A stretch of DNA of 64,000 bases from Bradyrhizobium sp. S69 (GCF_009766005.1 NZ_LMUK01000027.1:43637-107636), one strand, 5' to 3'; shown: positions 52,252 to 61,252, counted from the stretch's first letter. The notes: generated from the sequence alone by a model not told the origin. Numbers and translations are program-made.

Positions 52252-53526
52252 TTATTTTTTTGAAATTTTAGTCTCGGGCGGCTGACTGTCGCGCATCAGG
52301 CGGTCGAGATGCATGCGGATGTGGGCGGCTTCCGCCGAGGTGTTGGCGAGCGCGATGGCGCGGCCGAAGGCCTCACGCGCCTCGTCATTGCGGCCGAGCT
52401 GCATCAGGAACGCGCCGCGCACGCCGAAGAAATGAAAATAATTCGACAGCCGCTCAGCCAGCGGCTCGATCATCTCGAGCGCCGCCTCGGGCCCCCGCAC
52501 CTTCGACACCGCGACCGCGCGATTCAAGGTCACCACCGGCGACGGCTGCATGATCTCGAGCGCGCCATAGAGCAGATCGATCTGGGTCCAGTCGGTGTCT
52601 TCGGGCCTGGCGGCGCGGGCATGCAGCGCCGCCATCGCCGCCTGGATCTGATAGGGCCCGCTGCGGCGATGGCGCATCGCCTTGTCGATCAGGGCCAGGC
52701 CCTCCGAGATCAGCTTCTGGTTCCACAGCGAGCGGTCCTGATCGTCGAGCAGCACGAATGCGCCGGCAGCGTCGAACCGCGCCGCCGCGCGGGCATGCTG
52801 CAACAGCAACAGCGCCGTCAGTCCCATGATCTCGGGCTCGCTCTGGAACAGCCGCAGCAACAGCCGCGCCAGCCGAATTGCCTCCTCGCACAGAGGCTGG
52901 CGAATTTCCGCGGTATCGCCGCTGGCCGAATAGCCCTCGTTGAAGATCAGATAGACCATCGCGGCCACCGCGATCATCCGCTCGCTGCGTTCCACCGCGC
53001 CCGGCGTCTCGAACGGCACGCTGGCGCCGGCGACGCGGGCCTTGGCGCGGGTGATGCGCTGTTCCATCGCGGCTTCGCTGACCAGGAACGCGCGCGCGAT
53101 CTGCTTGACGGTCAGCCCCGAGACGATGCGCAGCGCCAGCGCGATCTGCTGCGTTGGCGGCAGATCGGGATGGCAGCAGATGAACAATAGCCGCAAGATG
53201 TCGTCGCGATAATGCGAGCCGTCGAGCCGTTCGGCCAGCGCCTCCTCGGCGTCGTCGAGATCGGAGATCTTGTCATCCTCGGGCAGCGGCTCCTGCTTGC
53301 GGCCGCGCCTGATGTCGTCGATCGCGACGTTGCGTCCGACCATGATCAGCCACGCCGCGGGATCGCGCGGCGGGCCGTTCTGCGGCCAGCTTTTCAGCGC
53401 GCGCAGGCACGCGTTCTGGAAGGCCTCCTCGGCGGTATCGAGATTGCGGAAATAGCGTAATAGCGCGCCGACCGCCTGGGGCCGCGCCGAGGTCAGCGCG
53501 GCGTCGATCCAGGCGGTATCGCTCAT
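52252..53526 (-). CDS. ECF sigma factor, ECF42-like
   Basis: A 424-residue extracytoplasmic-function sigma factor. Sigma region 2 is at about residues 5-75 (VGALLRYFRNLDTAEEAFQNACLRALKSWP, then AAWLIMVGRNVAIDDIRR), and region 4 at about 115-170 (LPPTQQIALALRIVSGLTVKQIARAFLVSEAAMEQRITRAK). It continues with a long C-terminal extension (DUF6596/TPR-like, MVYLIFNEGYSAS...LLYGALEIMQPSPVVTLNRAVAV, GRNDEAREAFGRAIALA). That architecture, and linkage to a YCII/DGPF gene, defines the ECF42 group, which lacks an anti-sigma factor and is thought to be controlled through its C-terminal extension. Its start overlaps the YCII gene stop by four bases (ATGA). Confidence 0.92.
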   Translation of the reverse strand: MSDTAWIDAALTSARPQAVGALLRYFRNLDTAEEAFQNACLRALKSWPQNGPPRDPAAWLIMVGRNVAIDDIRRGRKQEPLPEDDKISDLDDAEEALAERLDGSHYRDDILRLLFICCHPDLPPTQQIALALRIVSGLTVKQIARAFLVSEAAMEQRITRAKARVAGASVPFETPGAVERSERMIAVAAMVYLIFNEGYSASGDTAEIRQPLCEEAIRLARLLLRLFQSEPEIMGLTALLLLQHARAAARFDAAGAFVLLDDQDRSLWNQKLISEGLALIDKAMRHRRSGPYQIQAAMAALHARAARPEDTDWTQIDLLYGALEIMQPSPVVTLNRAVAVSKVRGPEAALEMIEPLAERLSNYFHFFGVRGAFLMQLGRNDEAREAFGRAIALANTSAEAAHIRMHLDRLMRDSQPPETKISKK

Positions 53527-53906
53527 ATCGCGATGCTCCCGGTCGCGATGCTCCCGGGGATGAGCACGCCGACGGGACGAATTTCGTAGGCGCCGCCCGG
53601 GTTGGCCTCGCCGAGATCGCGCGCGACCGCGAGCGCCTCGTCGAGGTTTTTGCAATCCACGATGTAGAAGCCGAGCAGTTGCTCCTTGGTCTCGGCAAAA
53701 GGACCGTCGATCACGACCGGCGGATTTTCCTTGCGCAGCGTGGTCGCCGCCGTGGTCGGCAACAGCCGGGCGACCGGCCCAAGCCGGCCCTGTTGGGTCA
53801 ACTTGTCCTGCACGACGGCAAGTTTTTGCATCACCGCGGCGTCCTGCTCCTTGGTCCAGGAGCCGACGCAGTCTTCATCATGGTAGCAAAGGATGGCGTA
53901 GAGCAT
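53523..53906 (-). CDS. YCII/DGPF-domain protein coupled to the sigma factor
   Basis: A 127-residue YCII-related protein with DGPF (VVIDGPFAETKEQLLGFYIVDCKNLDEALAVARDL). The sequence begins MLYAILCYHDEDCVGSWTKEQDAAVMQKL. Start chosen at this ATG (the frame runs open for 450 further codons upstream, across the divergent dehydrogenase gene, and cannot be coding there). It overlaps the sigma gene by four bases, so the two are translationally coupled. Promoter P1 is 26 bp upstream. Confidence 0.93.
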   Translation of the reverse strand: MLYAILCYHDEDCVGSWTKEQDAAVMQKLAVVQDKLTQQGRLGPVARLLPTTAATTLRKENPPVVIDGPFAETKEQLLGFYIVDCKNLDEALAVARDLGEANPGGAYEIRPVGVLIPGSIATGSIAI

Positions 53907-53931
53907 GGGCAGCGTTCCTGTTCGGTTGGAA

Positions 53932-53958
53932 GACGAGAGAGGCGAGCCGTTTCCGACA
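53932..53958 (-). promoter_or_regulatory. ECF42-type promoter P1 (YCII-sigma operon)
   Basis: On the minus strand, TGTCGG, 17 bases, CGTC, 26 bp upstream of the YCII start codon; would make the sigma factor autoregulated. Confidence 0.78.
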
Positions 53959-54035
53959 GCATAACGGAAATATTTTGCCTCGGGGACCGGGCCCGGTATG
54001 GTGCCGCAAATCCCAAAAAACTCAGGCAAAAATCC

Positions 54036-55001
54036 ATGCAAAAACCTGCACTTGCGCTTCTGATCCATGGCGGCGCCCAAAATTGGTCGCCGCAGCGCTG
54101 GAAGGCCCGATTTGACGATGCTTGCCGCGACCGGCGCGTCGTGCTGATGCCGGATGCGGCACTCGATCCCGCCGAGGTCCACTACGCCGCGGTCTGGAAG
54201 CCGGTCCCCGGCGATCTCGCGGCCTTTCCCAATCTGCGCGCCATTTTCAACCTCGGCGCCGGCGTCGATGCGCTGATGGCCGATTCCAGCCTGCCGGATG
54301 TGCCGCTGGTGCGGGTTGCGGTGGCCGATCTCACCGCACGAATGACCGAATATGTCGTGCTCCATGTGCTGATGCACCATCGGCAGGAGCTTTATCTGCG
54401 TGACAGCCAGCGCGAGAAACGCTGGGCGCCGAAGAAGCAATCGCCGGCGAGCGCGATCTCGGTCGGGATCATGGGGCTCGGCACCCTGGGCGCGGACGCC
54501 GCCCAGGTGCTGGCGCGGCTCGGTTTCCGCGTCGCGGGCTGGAGCCGAAGCGAGCGAAAGGTCGACGGCATCGAATGCTTCCACGGCACAGGGCAACTCG
54601 ATGCGTTTCTGAAAGCCACCAACATCCTGGTCTGCCTGCTGCCGTTGACCCCGGATACGACGCACATCCTCAACCGCGACCTGTTCGCAAAGCTCGATGC
54701 CACGAGCCCACTCGGCGCGCCGGTCGTGATCAATGCCGGCCGCGGCGGCCTGCAAAACGAGGCCGATATTCTTGCCTGCCTCGACGACGGCACGCTCGGC
54801 GCCGCATCGCTGGATGTCTACGCCACCGAGCCGCTGCCGGCGGACAGCCGGTTCTGGACCCACCCGAAAGTCGTGCTGACCCCACACAACGCCGCCGACA
54901 CCGATCCCGACGAGATCTCGAAATACGTCGCGCGCCAGATCGAGCGCTTCGAAGCCGGCGACGCGCTGGAGAATGTGGTCGATCGGGGGCGTGGATATTA
55001 G
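54036..55001 (+). CDS. D-2-hydroxyacid dehydrogenase, glyoxylate/hydroxypyruvate reductase A type
   Basis: A 321-residue D-isomer-specific 2-hydroxyacid dehydrogenase. The Rossmann loop is GIMGLGTLGADAA near residue 150; the substrate and catalytic residues are in GAGVDALM, LPLTPDTTHILN, NAGRGGLQNEADILACLDDGTL (conserved Arg), DVYATEPLP (Glu) and TPHNAADT (His). The arrangement is that of the GhrA branch, which reduces glyoxylate and hydroxypyruvate. The start lies in the 129-bp divergent gap shared with the YCII-sigma operon, but no TGTCGG promoter faces it. Confidence 0.92.
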   Translation: MQKPALALLIHGGAQNWSPQRWKARFDDACRDRRVVLMPDAALDPAEVHYAAVWKPVPGDLAAFPNLRAIFNLGAGVDALMADSSLPDVPLVRVAVADLTARMTEYVVLHVLMHHRQELYLRDSQREKRWAPKKQSPASAISVGIMGLGTLGADAAQVLARLGFRVAGWSRSERKVDGIECFHGTGQLDAFLKATNILVCLLPLTPDTTHILNRDLFAKLDATSPLGAPVVINAGRGGLQNEADILACLDDGTLGAASLDVYATEPLPADSRFWTHPKVVLTPHNAADTDPDEISKYVARQIERFEAGDALENVVDRGRGY

Positions 55002-55027
55002 GGCGCGTGGAGGCATGATCACGGTCA

Positions 55028-55120
55028 TACTCCGCGAAGGCGGAGTATCCAGTACGCCGCGAGTTTTCAGTTCCATCACGAGCGTCTCGGAATACTGGAT
55101 CGTCCGCCTTCGCGGACGAT
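55028..55120. repeat. Two-hairpin palindromic repeat
   Basis: Hairpins TACTCCGC-GAAG-GCGGAGTA (55028-55047) and ATCGTCCGC-CTTC-GCGGACGAT (55099-55120), with ATCCAGTA and TACTGGAT between them pairing across. Only copy in the window. Confidence 0.7.
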
Positions 55121-55203
55121 GACGGTGGAGATGTGCGGACATAACTCCGCATTCTCGCGACAGCATTCGCCCGAGTTTTTCAAATTCATCGGCCCCCAAA
55201 AAA

Positions 55204-55556
55204 AGAGGGCGCAGGGAAGACCGGGTGCGCGCTGCACCCGCGGTCTCGCGTGCAAAAGTAGCAAACAAAAAGCGCACACGAGCATACAGGTTCAGCGGAA
55301 GCAGTCCGGCCTTCCCTGCGCAATGGTGTTACAGCTTATATCGTGCTCTCCCCGGCGAGACCTGGCTTGTTGTCACCGTCATCCCCAAGAAGCGTGAGCT
55401 TCTCAAGAACTTGACACCAACCACTGGGGCGTCAGGACCACACGACTTTGCCGTCCGCGTCACGCGCCGTTCGTCAAAAGCGCATCCGCGTCCATCGCTC
55501 CCCGCGTCCAACGTTCGTGACGATCGCGAAACGCCCCTCTTGGTGGGCACGGGATA
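55204..55556. repeat. Structured dispersed element, copy 2 (family D)
   Basis: Counterpart of 4494-4845. The outer stem GCGCAGGGAAG/CTTCCCTGCGC is exactly conserved (55209-55219 with 55311-55321), as is GGGTGC/GCACCC. The 9-bp inner stem is CTCGCGTGC/GCACACGAG (55245-55253 with 55274-55282): one pair changed from A-T to G-C on both sides, one position became C-A. Confidence 0.7.
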
Positions 55557-55713
55557 CGTGAGATGTGAAGGTGATTTGCCTTCGAGATCAACGCTGATCC
55601 GCTGCGACACATTGGCACGACGGGCAAATCAGCAAATGGGTGTCAAGACTTATTTGTGGATGCGCCGCATCTTTCCTCGGAGGAGAAAGGAAGTAGCGCG
55701 GGGCTTAGTGCTG

Positions 55714-55822
55714 CGTCATCCTGAGGTGCCCGCCGGCTTCGGCGGGCCTCGAAGGATGGTGTTCAGCTCATTGCGCGCGGCCATCCTTCGAGGCTCGCAA
55801 GAGCTCGCACCTCAGGATGACG
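55714..55822. repeat. Dispersed hairpin repeat, family A copy 4
   Basis: Full-length copy with perfect outer arm complement and inner repeat CTCGAAGGATGG/CCATCCTTCGAG. Confidence 0.9.
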
Positions 55823-55869
55823 GCGAAGCTGCTGCACGGGGATGACATCGCGTTTGCTGCAAGCGCGGC

Positions 55870-56535
55870 TCATTTCGCCCTCGCGCCCACCATCACGTCG
55901 ATCGCGCCTTTCACGATCGCCTCCAGTTCCTTGCGCGGCACCTGCGCGCGCGCGCGGATCGCGATGGTGTGGATGGTCGCCGACGCCAGATGCGCCAGCA
56001 CCGTCGCATCGACCGAGGTTGTCAGTTCGCCTTTTTCCATGGCCCGCCGGAAGCAACCGGCGAACGCCTTGTCGAACTCCGAAAATCCTTCCAGCACCAG
56101 GCCGCGGATTTCCGGATCGAACACCGCTTCCGAGGCCGCCGTCATCACCGTGAAGCAACCGCGCGGGCCAGCTTCGCCGGACAGATAGATGCCGAGCGCC
56201 AAGCCGTAGATCCGCTCCAGCCGTTGGCGGATCGGCAATTCGTCCCTGAAAATATCGACCATCGCCGCGCGCGCGTCGTCGCGGTAGCGCTGATAACTCT
56301 TGATATAGAGTTCGCGCTTGTCGCCGAACGCACCATACAGGCTCGGCCGGTTCATGCCGGTGGCCGCGCTGAGATCGTCCAGCGACGTCCCGGCAAAGCC
56401 ATCCTTGCGAAACAGATCGAGCGCTTTACCGAGCGCCACGTCCGGCTGATAGGCGCGCGGGCGGCCCCGGCGTTTGACCGCGCTGGTCGCATCGGCTTCC
56501 GGCAATGCCGGTGCGGTTTTCTTTTTTTGTACCAT
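55870..56535 (-). CDS. TetR/AcrR-family regulator
   Basis: A 221-residue TetR-type repressor with an opening like MVQKKKTAPALPEADATSAVKRRGRPRAYQPDVALGKALDLFRKDGFAGTSLDDLSAATGMNRPSLYGAFGDKRELYIKSYQRY; the GRPR tract and the RPSLYGAFGDK helix-turn-helix are characteristic of the subgroup that includes RutR/AcrR-like proteins controlling neighbouring oxidoreductases or transferases. The C-terminus shows GPRGCFTVMTAASEAV. Divergent from the GST gene at 56634, its likely target; the 98-bp gap is AT-rich with an 8-bp dyad (56594-56615). Confidence 0.91.
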   Translation of the reverse strand: MVQKKKTAPALPEADATSAVKRRGRPRAYQPDVALGKALDLFRKDGFAGTSLDDLSAATGMNRPSLYGAFGDKRELYIKSYQRYRDDARAAMVDIFRDELPIRQRLERIYGLALGIYLSGEAGPRGCFTVMTAASEAVFDPEIRGLVLEGFSEFDKAFAGCFRRAMEKGELTTSVDATVLAHLASATIHTIAIRARAQVPRKELEAIVKGAIDVMVGARAK

Positions 56536-56593
56536 TTCGCATTTAATTCCTTGACGTCGGTTATATTATGCGAGACGGTATAAAAATCAACAG

Positions 56594-56615
56594 TGGTTCG
56601 GCAAAGCCCGAACCA
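56594..56615. promoter_or_regulatory. Dyad in the TetR-GST gap
   Basis: TGGTTCGG-CAAAGC-CCGAACCA, perfect 8-bp arms, between the AT-rich promoter segment and the GST start codon; a candidate operator or 5' hairpin. Confidence 0.45.
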
Positions 56616-56633
56616 ACGCCAAGGAGATTGTCG

Positions 56634-57278
56634 ATGGATCTTTATTTCTCGCCGCTCGCCTGCTCGCTCGCGACCCGGATTGCGCTGTATGAAGCCGGCG
56701 CGGACGCTGGATATCTCGAGGTCGATCCCAAGACCAAGATCGTGCAGAGCGACGGCTCGGATTTTCGCAAGGTCAATCCGCTTGGGCTGGTGCCGACACT
56801 GCGCACCGACGAGGGACTGGTCCTGACCGAGAACGCCGCGATCCTGCAATATGTCGCCGACCGGTTTCCGCAGGCCGGCATCGCCACCGGCCCCGGCATG
56901 GAACGCAGCCGGCTGCATCAATGGCTCTGCTTCATCGGCACCGAACTGCACAAGGGATTGTTCGTGCCGATACTCGACAAGAAGGCACCGGCCGAAGTGA
57001 AGAGCTACATTCTCGGCAAGGGCCTGTCGCGGCTCGATTTCCTGGAAAACTACCTGAAGGGCCGCGAATTCCTGCTCGACCATTTCAGCGTCGCCGACGC
57101 CTATCTGGTGACGGTGATCAACTGGACCATGGCAACGCCGCCGATCGAACTGGCGAAATGGCCGGCCGTGAAAACCTATTACGAACGGCTGCGCACGCGC
57201 CCGAGCATCGCCAAGGCGATCGCGGAAGAGTTCGAATTGTACAAGGCCGAACTCGCCCGCCACAAAGCGGCGGCGTGA
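56634..57278 (+). CDS. Glutathione S-transferase
   Basis: A 214-residue GST of the beta-like bacterial class. The N-domain begins MDLYFSPLACSLATRIALYEAGADAGYLEVD, with the SPLACS turn including the Cys that beta-class GSTs use in place of Tyr or Ser. KVNPLGLVPTLRTDEGLVLTENAAILQYVADRFP gives the cis-proline and glutathione-binding Glu/Asn residues. The C-domain contains FSVADAYLVTVINW. Start at MDLYF, with AAGGAG seven bases upstream. Probably repressed by the divergent TetR protein. Confidence 0.93.
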   Translation: MDLYFSPLACSLATRIALYEAGADAGYLEVDPKTKIVQSDGSDFRKVNPLGLVPTLRTDEGLVLTENAAILQYVADRFPQAGIATGPGMERSRLHQWLCFIGTELHKGLFVPILDKKAPAEVKSYILGKGLSRLDFLENYLKGREFLLDHFSVADAYLVTVINWTMATPPIELAKWPAVKTYYERLRTRPSIAKAIAEEFELYKAELARHKAAA

Positions 57279-57361
57279 GTGATACGTCACACCACCGCGT
57301 CGTCCCCGCCTCGCGCGTAAGGGCGGGGACACATCGGAACCGTCATCCTGAGAGGCTTTGA

Positions 57362-57470
57362 CGTCATCCTGAGGTGCGAGCTCTTGCGAGCCTCGAAGGA
57401 TGGCCGCAAGCACTGCGCTGAACATCATCCTTCGAGGCTCACCGAAGACGGCGAGCACCTCAGGATGACG
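57362..57470. repeat. Dispersed hairpin repeat, family A copy 5
   Basis: Full-length copy. A partial extra arm (GTCATCCTGAGAGGC) precedes it at 57342, and CTCGGGATGACGG follows it. Lies between the convergent GST and DUF1348 genes. Confidence 0.88.
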
Positions 57471-57558
57471 GCGCCGATTGGTTCACGGCCTCTCGGGATG
57501 ACGGCCGAGGTAGCTTCACGGCCTCGTTCGCCGGGACGACGTCTGAGATCGCAGCCCT

Positions 57559-58026
57559 TTAAAACGCGCTCTCGCTCAGTCCCGGCACATCCGCGGGCCG
57601 TGGCCCTGGTGCGGCCCAGTGGAAGCGGCGGTCTTTTTCGGCGATCACGATATCGTTGATGCTGGCTTCGCGGCGGCGCATCAGGCCGTGCTCGTCGAAT
57701 TCCCATTGCTCGTTGCCGTAGGAGCGATGCCACTGGCCGGCAGCGTCGCGCCACTCATACTGAAACCGCACCGCGATGTGGTTGCCGTCGAACGCCCAGA
57801 GATCCTTGATCAGGCGGTATTCCTGTTCCTTCTCCCATTTGCGGGTGAGGAAGGTGACGATCGCGGCACGGCCCTCGAGAAATTCCGAGCGGTTACGCCA
57901 GCGGCTGTCCTCGGTATAGGCCAGCGACACGCGCTCGGGATCGCGCGAATTCCAGGCGTCCTCGGCCATGCGGGCTTTCTGGGCGGCGGTCTCTCGGGTG
58001 AACGGCGGAAGCGGGGGACGTGCCAT
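57559..58026 (-). CDS. DUF1348 (NTF2-like) protein
   Basis: A 155-residue protein of the DUF1348 family, with an NTF2-like fold. Characteristic sequence: [78 protein letters not shown], and [25 protein letters not shown]. It is strongly conserved in proteobacteria but has no known activity. Single gene; the start context GGACCTCG offers GAGGTCC. Confidence 0.92.
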   Translation of the reverse strand: MARPPLPPFTRETAAQKARMAEDAWNSRDPERVSLAYTEDSRWRNRSEFLEGRAAIVTFLTRKWEKEQEYRLIKDLWAFDGNHIAVRFQYEWRDAAGQWHRSYGNEQWEFDEHGLMRRREASINDIVIAEKDRRFHWAAPGPRPADVPGLSESAF

Positions 58027-58112
58027 CGGGACCTCGTCGGGTTGATCTGCCGCGAATGTACTGCCGCCGCTTGAGGAGTCGAGTGGGCTTTGCCAATCGG
58101 CCGATAGCTGGA

Positions 58113-58562
58113 TCAGATCACATCGGCCTTCAACAACACCCGCAACGCTTTCGGGATCGGCTGCGCCCGCCCCTCGCTGATGAAGGCGACGCGCACCTGG
58201 GCCTTGACCAGCACATGCTCAGCCCGCCGGATTTCCTGCCCCAGCATGATCGAGGCGCCCTTCACCGCGACCGGCCAGGTCACCACGTCGAGCAAATCAT
58301 CCATCCGCGCCGGCTTGAGGAAATCAAGCTGCATCGAACGCACCACGAAGGCAAAGCCCGGGGTTTCCTGCTCGGCTTCCGCGAACAGCGCGTGCTGTTC
58401 GGCGCCCATCAGCCGCAGATGGTTGGTGCGTCCGCGCTCCATGAAGCGCAAATAATTGGCGTGATAGACGATGCCGGAAAAATCGGTGTCCTCGTAATAG
58501 ACCCGAATTTGCATGTGATGGCGGCCGTCGCGCATCGCGCCGTCGAGATGGGGGTAAGTCAC
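58113..58562 (-). CDS. ybgC: Tol-Pal-associated acyl-CoA thioesterase
   Basis: Small hotdog-fold thioesterase that is normally the first gene of the tol-pal cluster. The 149-residue product has [32 protein letters not shown], with the catalytic Asp (YEDTDFSG) and the [13 protein letters not shown] helix, then [22 protein letters not shown]. Start chosen as GTG at 58562, preceded by GAGGGCC; ATG alternatives lie at 58535 and 58514. In this window it is separated from tolQ by about 17 kb of accessory genes and followed upstream by the phosphoesterase and ruv genes. Confidence 0.93.
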   Translation of the reverse strand: MTYPHLDGAMRDGRHHMQIRVYYEDTDFSGIVYHANYLRFMERGRTNHLRLMGAEQHALFAEAEQETPGFAFVVRSMQLDFLKPARMDDLLDVVTWPVAVKGASIMLGQEIRRAEHVLVKAQVRVAFISEGRAQPIPKALRVLLKADVI

Positions 58563-58646
58563 TTGCGGCCCTCGATCGCCTTTCGGAACACGATCGTTTT
58601 GCGCAAAATTCAGCCGATGCGCAAGCACGTCAGTGCGGCGAAAACG

Positions 58647-59561
58647 CTACGACGTCGCCGGACCCGAACCGCCCAAGGTCACCAGCACGATCTCCGGGGG
58701 CACGCCGAGGCGGAACGGCATGATGCTGCAGCCGAGGCCGCCGGAGACGATGACGTCGCAATTGGTGCGCGAGTGGCCATAGACGAATTTATTGTAGCGC
58801 GTCGGCGCGATCGGCGACCATCCTAACAGGCGCACCTGGCCGCCATGGGTATGTCCGGAAAGCTGCAATGACACCCGCGCCGGCACGCGCCTCGCGACAT
58901 CCGGCTCATGCGCCATCAGGATCACCGGCGCGTCGTCGGTTACTTTGGCAAGCGTCGCGTTGAGGTCATCGACGCCGATGCGCCGGACCGGCCGGAAGCG
59001 CCGCGCCGGCACATAGGCCAGTTGATCGCCGAGACCGGCCAGCCAGAACGGGCGGCCGTCCTTGGAAAGACGCCGGGCGTCGTTCTCGTAGACCGGAATG
59101 CCGGCGGCTTCTAACCCGCGTCGTGCATTGGTCGGGCCCTGCCCTTCCTGCTGCACCTTCTTGTCTTCCCACCAATCGTGATTGCCGAGGATCGCATGCA
59201 CGCCGAGCGGCGCTTTCAGGCCGGTGAGCACGGCCGCCCATTCGTCGGCGGGAATGAAGCGGGTGACATGGCGATGTCCCGCGACATAGTCGCCGAGCAG
59301 CACGATGATATCGGCATTGAGCGCGTTGGTGCGTTCGACGATGGTCTGGATATGAGCCAGCGACATCCAGGGATCGCAGGCATGAATGTCGGCGACGGCG
59401 GCGATCTTGAGCTGGAAATCGGCCGGCCATTGCGGCGGCTGAATGTCATACCGCGTGACGCCCAACCGCGTTACGGGCTCGGCGAAACCATAGGCCGTGG
59501 TCGAGGCGCCGAAGACACCCAACCCGCCGAGAAACCGCAAGAACTGACGCCGTGAAAACAT
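58647..59561 (-). CDS. Tat-exported metallophosphoesterase
   Basis: A 304-residue calcineurin-type phosphoesterase with a twin-arginine signal (MFSRRQFLRFLGGLGVFGAS). Metal ligands are visible in order: ADIHACD, LLGDYV, GNHDWW, AHEPD and GHTHGGQVR. This is the YaeI/YkuE-like group, some members of which act on UDP-diacylglucosamine or phosphodiesters at the membrane. Export by the Tat pathway places it in the periplasm. It lies between ruvB and ybgC. Confidence 0.93.
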   Translation of the reverse strand: MFSRRQFLRFLGGLGVFGASTTAYGFAEPVTRLGVTRYDIQPPQWPADFQLKIAAVADIHACDPWMSLAHIQTIVERTNALNADIIVLLGDYVAGHRHVTRFIPADEWAAVLTGLKAPLGVHAILGNHDWWEDKKVQQEGQGPTNARRGLEAAGIPVYENDARRLSKDGRPFWLAGLGDQLAYVPARRFRPVRRIGVDDLNATLAKVTDDAPVILMAHEPDVARRVPARVSLQLSGHTHGGQVRLLGWSPIAPTRYNKFVYGHSRTNCDVIVSGGLGCSIMPFRLGVPPEIVLVTLGGSGPATS

Positions 59562-59693
59562 GTTTGGTTAATCGTGATGCTGCCCGCGCATGATAGCGTG
59601 CGGATTGAAGCGCAATTGGGACGCCTCTGTGCAGATTATCAGCAGGAGCGGCGTCAGTCTTCGGTATCCTGCATCACTCTTCCGTATACTGCG

Positions 59694-60743
59694 TCAGTCT
59701 TCGCTATCTTGGTTACCAAACAACCCGAATTGCGCCGGGTCGCGCGCGGGTTCGGCGAGGCCGAGATGCCGGAAGGCATGCGAGGTCAAGAGCCGACCGC
59801 GCGGCGTACGCTGCAGATAGCCGCATTGAATCAGGAACGGCTCGATGATGTCTTCGATGGCGTCGCGCGGCTCGGACAACGCCGCGGCCATGGTTTCGAC
59901 GCCGACCGGGCCGCCGCCATAGTTCATCGCGATGGTGGTGAGATAGCGCCGGTCCATCGCGTCGAGGCCGGCGGCATCGACCTCGAGCGCGCTCAGCGCA
60001 TGGTCGGCGATGGCGCGGTCGATCGAGGCGGCGTCCGCGGCGGAGGCAAAATCCCGCACCCGCCGCAACAGCCGGCCTGCGATACGCGGCGTGCCACGGG
60101 CGCGGCGCGCGATCTCGTTGGCGCCATCCGGCGTCATGCCGATGTTGAGCACGCGGGCGCCACGGGTGACGATCCTTTCGAGTTCCTCCACGGTATAGAA
60201 ATTCAGCCGCACCGGAATCCCGAAACGGTCGCGCAGCGGATTGGTCAGAAGTCCCGCGCGCGTGGTGGCGCCGACCAGTGTGAATTTTGCCAGTTCGATC
60301 TTGACCGAACGCGCCGCCGGCCCCTCGCCGATGATGAGATCGAGCTGGAAGTCCTCCATCGCCGGATACAGCACTTCCTCGACCGCGGGGCTGAGCCGGT
60401 GGATTTCGTCGATGAACAGCACGTCGCGCTCTTCGAGATTGGTCAATAAAGCCGCGAGGTCGCCGGCTTTGGCGATGACGGGACCGGAGGTGGCGCGAAA
60501 GCCGACGCCGAGTTCGCGCGCCACGATCTGCGCCAGCGTAGTCTTGCCGAGGCCCGGCGGTCCCACGAACAGCACGTGATCCAGCGCCTCGTTACGCTTG
60601 CGCGCGGCCTCGATGAAGATCGACAAATTGGCGCGCGCCTGCGCCTGGCCGACGAATTCCGACAGCACTTGCGGGCGCAGCGCGGTGTCGCCGACATCGT
60701 CGGAACGGCGCTCGGGGGTCACGATGCGGGACGGCGTGTTCAT
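59694..60743 (-). CDS. ruvB: Holliday junction branch-migration helicase RuvB
   Basis: AAA+ motor of the RuvABC complex, which moves and resolves Holliday junctions. The 349-residue product has [22 protein letters not shown], Walker [13 protein letters not shown] near residue 61, Walker [13 protein letters not shown], the ATT sensor (VGATTRAG) and the arginine finger region [12 protein letters not shown], ending with a C-terminal winged-helix ([24 protein letters not shown]). Its start overlaps the end of the membrane-protein gene by four bases. Confidence 0.98.
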   Translation of the reverse strand: MNTPSRIVTPERRSDDVGDTALRPQVLSEFVGQAQARANLSIFIEAARKRNEALDHVLFVGPPGLGKTTLAQIVARELGVGFRATSGPVIAKAGDLAALLTNLEERDVLFIDEIHRLSPAVEEVLYPAMEDFQLDLIIGEGPAARSVKIELAKFTLVGATTRAGLLTNPLRDRFGIPVRLNFYTVEELERIVTRGARVLNIGMTPDGANEIARRARGTPRIAGRLLRRVRDFASAADAASIDRAIADHALSALEVDAAGLDAMDRRYLTTIAMNYGGGPVGVETMAAALSEPRDAIEDIIEPFLIQCGYLQRTPRGRLLTSHAFRHLGLAEPARDPAQFGLFGNQDSED

Positions 60744-61252
60744 GCGGCGATGCTAGCACGATGCAATGGCTTTGAGAGCCACCAGCACAAGGTGGCCGGT
60801 AGCATCGCCAGCACGGCGAGAATGGCAAACAACCGGAGCGACTGATCCGCCGATTGGACGTTCGGCAGGATCACGGCGGAGGATTCACCAGGAATGACGA
60901 AATTGCCGAGCAGGATCACCCCGGCGATGCCCGCCGCCGCGGCAAGCCACGCCATCCAGATCCGGTCGAGGCCGGCACACACCGCAGCGAAGGCGAAGAT
61001 CAATCCGGCCATCGCCGATGGCGGGATCGCAGCCAGCCACGCCGCGATGGTGAGCACCCATAGCGCCACCGAAACGATGGTGCTGAAGAGGTCGTGCCCG
61101 GCGAAGGTGGCGAATAGCTGCGCCAAAGGCGCGCCGAAGCTTGCGACGATCGCGAGCAGCAATGCGGCGAACGCCAGCGGACCGACAATCGAAAAGATGA
61201 CGGATATCGCGATCATGCGCGCGAGACCGCGCAATAGCGTGCCCAGGCTCAC
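60740..61252 (-). CDS. Membrane protein between ruvA and ruvB
   Basis: A 170-residue protein with about five hydrophobic helices (for example [58 protein letters not shown] and [17 protein letters not shown]). I do not recognise a family. It is overlapped by four bases on both sides (with ruvA and ruvB), so it is part of the ruv transcript. No role in DNA repair is implied by its sequence. Confidence 0.82.
   Translation of the reverse strand: MSLGTLLRGLARMIAISVIFSIVGPLAFAALLLAIVASFGAPLAQLFATFAGHDLFSTIVSVALWVLTIAAWLAAIPPSAMAGLIFAFAAVCAGLDRIWMAWLAAAAGIAGVILLGNFVIPGESSAVILPNVQSADQSLRLFAILAVLAMLPATLCWWLSKPLHRASIAA

Larger units (their letters stand above)
55002..55869. other. Gene-free region of stacked repeats
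   Basis: About 870 bp between the dehydrogenase and TetR genes. It contains a palindromic repeat (55028-55120), the second structured element D (55204-55556), degraded palindrome arms (55568-55635) and a family A repeat (55714-55822). Its make-up parallels the gap at 4.3-5.2 kb. No gene seen. Confidence 0.75.

Noticed and set aside
53523..55277. 584-codon continuous frame that includes the YCII gene
   Set aside because: Only the last 127 codons resemble a protein; the rest lies antisense to the dehydrogenase gene. The start was set at the internal ATG with promoter P1 upstream.
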